Assembly (NCBI GenBank): GCA_914767715.1
Contig: OU612070.1
Span: 11,613,501 to 11,677,500 of the forward strand
Reading direction: 5' to 3'
Length of the DNA: 64,000 bases
DNA from: Membranipora membranacea
Lineage: Eukaryota; Bryozoa; Gymnolaemata; Cheilostomatida; Membraniporidae
Part shown: positions 60,801 through 64,000 of the stretch, piece by piece
How positions within the stretch are numbered: position 1 is the stretch's first letter
Layout: every line of letters starts with the position of its first letter
Program-made: the position numbers and the translations under genes
Notes under the pieces: generated by a model
Databases searched by the model: none
What the model was told of the DNA's origin: nothing
What the model saw: the letters and a program-made list of their open reading frames with translations, nothing else

Positions 60801-63800
60801 GGTTTCTCCATCGGTTAGCAGAGTTTAGTACTTTATCTCCTGAGTGAATGACTGACTCGTTTTATTTCATTATTTATTATTATTATTTATTTCATCTATA
60901 TTCCCATATCATTTCAGCAGGGATAATCTGCTCTGGCCTCTTCACATGCTCGATATGAGCCTATTTCATGACCGATGTAATTGTTTAACTGAAGTTTACC
61001 AACAACTTAAGACTTCGGGGGTCATTTCCATCCATTGATTTTTCAACGTAAACAAGCTCTCACCTGGTAATAAGGTGTCACACCATTTTCTGATCCAATA
61101 TCATCCCAGGTGAAATCAATACATCTTGTGTTCACCACAGAAGCTCTGGGGATTGCAGGTCTCCCAGGCACTACAGAAACAGCAGAAAAAGGTTCTATCT
61201 ACATTAACTAAATAGATTGCATGCAAGCGCGCTCTGCTACCCGGTATATACATATATATAATTATATCTTCTTATTCTTCTTGTGTATAGGTGCAGATGC
61301 CAGTATAATATTTCTTTAACACTGTTGATTACCTGCTAGACATGAATAGCTTTCTGTCATGGGACAGGGTGGGTGAGACACTATTAAAAATTTGATGATC
61401 TTGTTAAGAGTACCTGGCCTCCTGTCATCTCAAGGCACACCAGATAAATCATGAAGCATTATGATCGTTGTATGTTTCATACTTTTAAGAACTTACATAG
61501 ATCCTCTGTTGTGATTCTCACTGATTCTGCTGTCACTTTATTGCCTTCGTTGGTAACTCGGACTGTGAAATTGTATGCATTGTGAGCTTTGAGGTTATTA
61601 AATATGTTATCTGATCTTTGCAGGTTAGCTCCATCTATCATGTATTCAATAGTGCTTCCTGGCGAACAGTTATCCTTCAGGTTCTACAAAAAAAGTTATT
61701 AATAATCTTAAGGAAGGTTATGGTCATTGCACACTGAAACCTGTTCTCTTATTGCTGTCAGGAAAACCACAGGTAGCTATTTTCCATCCATGCCATAAAC
61801 ACGGTGGTCGAGTTCTAAAGGATTTTGGTGGGAGTGCCCATAATCCAATGGACGTTAGACTTGCAACAACACACCTGAGAGTGATTTTCAGAATTAAACT
61901 AGTGTCATATGTGTTGCAAAAACAGAGTGTATAAATTATTGGGTGGTACCCCCCTCCCCCGCGCACCAAAGACTATGAACACTGTATAAACTAAAATATA
62001 TATTAGTACATAACGTAATATTATCAGTATGAGTGAGCAGAGTTTATTTCCACTTTTATTGGGACAAGATTTTACCTCTAGCCTCCATACTATAAATGAA
62101 CAAGAATAAATATGGTTTTCACCAGCATGATAAAATGTCCGCTTTTGTTCACAGCACAGCAGCTTAGAAATCTTAGCTGTTGGATATTAATGAGAGCTCC
62201 TCATTGAGTTTAAGTCTACATCATACAAACCCTTATGTTGATTGTGGCCCTCCAATACTGCACATCTGGGTCTGTATGATTAACCCTTTCTGATAATATA
62301 TCTCCTTGATTTAATTCAAATGTAGGATCTGTAAATAAGAAATCATTAATTAAAACAATTACTGGGAGCATAATGCTCAGGATTTCAGCTGCAATCATTA
62401 AACATAGTGGTAAATAATTGAATGCTTCTTTATTGTGGCTATGGTCTACAATGAGTCAACTTTTTATTCCAGCAATGGGAACTCAATTGGGCCATTCTTT
62501 TAACATCGTGGGTGTAGAGCCTTTACCTTGACAGGCTTTAGTTTGAGCAGTAATGACTTTTGATAGTCCAGGTAGATCAATTCCTCCAATGAAACAAGTG
62601 ATGTTGAATATGTACTCAGTTCCTGGGGAAAGATTGCTGACGGTGAAAATATTAGACGTCCCGAGAACTTTCCCTGCTTTGTACTCATAAACAGTGGGAC
62701 TATAGAGCTTGTATCTGCAATAAAGAGTAAGATGATACAATATAATGTCTTTTCATCTTGAAAAACTCGATTGGGGAAGAAACAAAGCTTGCACATTCTC
62801 GAATGGATTTAGTGAGAGCTCTCCAACTTCACCTCAACTTGCAGTAAAAAATCCTGATAAAATATTTTGGGGAGATCAGAAATTCAAATGCATTCCCTAT
62901 AGGTATACACTTGCGCATAAAGCTTATACGATAATTCAGATTAACAGCATTCTTATTAATCCATTATTGGCAGTTTTAAATTGATTGATTTATTGATTTA
63001 TTTTCTATGCTTCTAACATTTGTAACAGGTGATAAGAATCATATAAAGCATGCATTACAAGCTAATAAAAATACTTTCATATACAGAGATTGGTAGAAAC
63101 AAATTGCGACAAAAATAACATTTAATTTATTTATTTTAGGAAATCTCTGTTATGACAAAAAACATATTGTAGGATAGTATGATAGGATAGTGAAGCATTC
63201 TCTATAGTCTATGATGACTATAGTATATTTTACCGATAACATAAATTTACACATAAACTGCATGTCTGCAGCAACTGATTATATCTTCATGTAATCGCAT
63301 TACATTGACAGCATGATTAAGCAATGGGCTGTATAACTGATCAGAATGTTGATTAAAGGAATAACAACTTACTCGCACTGCCCATCAGGATATGCATTGT
63401 ATACATATGGTATCTGTTCGAATTGGTCAACATATATCTCTACTTCCTCGTAATCAGCACTTAGTATCGAGCTGGCTATGTCTTCTTGTAGTTCTAGAAA
63501 AGGTTATTAAATAGAAAGAACAGATCACTGGAAAATACTTTTTATATTTTAGAACTTATTTTATAATAATCATTCTTTGCTGCCGTTGTTTTGGCAATAA
63601 TGGCTGAGCATGCTCGAAAAAATTGCATGAGTACTATTTTAGAATATGAAGCTTTGCTATCTGTGGGAAAAAAACCAAGGGGACAATCCTCATAGCATCC
63701 AATTTGAGTTGTTCAATTGAGAGTTGATCTGAGTGTTGCAGCACTTCCAACCGCTCGTGAAAAGAAGCGCCTGTTATGTTTAAGTCAGATCAGACATTGA

Positions 63801-64000
63801 TAAACATATATTCACGTTAATTTTACTCACCTGTTGCATATATTTTCACTCCCGTCAATTTGACAAGGCTACCCTCTTTGAATTCTATTCTAAACTTTTT
63901 CATGACTGGTGTTATATTTGTCTCACACACAACTGTATTTAACAATTTTGATATTTCCGCCACGATATCGGGTGCTTTTAAATCGGCTCCATTCCACACT
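53253..64000 (-). CDS. Gene C: F-type lectin / FN3 receptor, 3' part (20 exons, continues past the right edge)
   Basis: Exons in coding order: 64000-63831 (partial), 63493-63373, 62714-62527, 62328-62231, 61683-61497, 61170-61064, 60767-60599, 60189-60110, 59720-59513, 59093-58978, 58503-58317, 57643-57555, 57053-56816, 56659-56553, 56317-56146, 55936-55828, 55613-55379, 54801-54608, 54380-54238, 53347-53253. All junctions keep frame. The nine exons from 59513 upward are the near-identical partners of gene A exons 9-17. The product has seven FN3 domains, a juxtamembrane domain, one membrane helix and a tail of about 80 residues ending YQNTSS and a stop. It is a type I membrane protein. No phosphatase or kinase domain follows. 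The F-lectin exons should lie beyond the right edge. Confidence 0.88.
55379..55936 (-). CDS. Gene C juxtamembrane domain, receptor-phosphatase type
   Basis: Exons 55936-55828 and 55613-55379 encode IPLYLPQFYRPTDIVSMSYI, IVQQKD, CYFAAKL and FNVGDGRIYNGFFNQALEEG with TYTVTLAM. The pattern YIVIV...YFAAEL...F.VGDG..YNGY.N..L is that of the region before the membrane helix in receptor tyrosine phosphatases of the MAM/LAR-related groups. The similarity is to the extracellular part only. Relic B keeps a closely similar copy. Confidence 0.75.
56146..59093 (-). CDS. Gene C FN3 domains 5-7
   Basis: Three two-exon FN3 modules continue the phase 1-0-1 plan: 59093-58978 with 58503-58317 (CLSLTWNKPK, ITYYQ, QCSVRACTVVGCGPP); 57643-57555 with 57053-56816 (TGIRLNVNIK, YEVIVSQTNPKQ, TIKVISYAADNQTS); 56659-56553 with 56317-56146 (TCIKVKLQLPSHPNGKITSF, CFKLVCSATAKNGAGYSPGS). 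The acceptor at 57054 lacks a good pyrimidine tract and is chosen by phase. The last module has its mutated counterpart in relic B at 20546-20016. Confidence 0.82.
57723..57994. mobile_element. 272-bp MITE in a gene C intron
   Basis: The ends CATAGACTTAATAATAAACC and, reversed, CATAGACGTAATAATAAACC form terminal inverted repeats of about 31 bases with three mismatches. It has no coding capacity. A degraded relative is at 40047-40412. Confidence 0.85.
59447..64000. repeat. Right copy of the near-identical direct duplication (partner 1-4593)
   Basis: Matches the left window edge base for base apart from scattered substitutions and small indels, with exons and introns equally conserved. Coding changes seen: R/K, I/S and L/F in the exon at 59720-59513, L/P at 60767-60599, and S/G at 62328-62231. 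Confidence 0.95.

Overview
This is AT-rich nuclear DNA from an invertebrate animal. The signs are phase-matched exons with GT-AG introns, tRNA-derived SINEs, CR1/L2-like LINEs, a PIF/Harbinger transposon and a DIRS retrotransposon. I cannot name the phylum. Coordinates of exons come from reading splice sites and reading frame by eye; every junction in the two main gene models keeps frame.

The host genes are a minus-strand cluster of one receptor family. Gene A (67-10798, running off the left edge) begins with a signal peptide. It continues with three F-type lectin (fucolectin) domains, one diverged jellyroll domain and four fibronectin III (FN3) domains, and most modules are split over two exons. 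Gene C (53253-64000, running off the right edge) supplies the other end: the same FN3 domains, three more FN3 domains, a juxtamembrane domain like that of receptor tyrosine phosphatases, one membrane helix and a short tail with five tyrosines and no phosphatase domain. Positions 1-4593 and 59447-64000 are near-identical in exons and introns, so A and C are a recent tandem duplication (or an assembly duplicate). Between them, 16410-21258 is a broken short relic (B) of the same family. The family reads as a secreted-side sugar-binding receptor whose tail could dock SH2 proteins; that role is inferred.

The rest is nested mobile DNA. A LINE (about 21745-31870) is split by a 7.2-kb PIF/Harbinger element (24398-31586) with 52-bp terminal inverted repeats and a 3-bp target duplication; removing it rejoins the LINE frame. 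Next is an unrecognised plus-strand gene fragment of three phased exons (31965-33027). A DIRS retrotransposon (33182-49193, minus strand) follows, with tyrosine recombinase, RT/RNase H, gag, inverted terminal repeats and an internal complementary region.

The DIRS gag frame is interrupted by an 11.4-kb insertion (36725-48133). The insertion has inverted ends, a probable 13-bp target duplication and a subterminal array of twelve 142-bp repeats. It also carries a LINE cut by two palindromic MITEs, further foldback elements and a 17-bp minisatellite. I recognise no transposase in it, and I regard it as the best candidate for something undescribed. A 2.9-kb element with inverted ends (49780-52707) lies between the DIRS and gene C.
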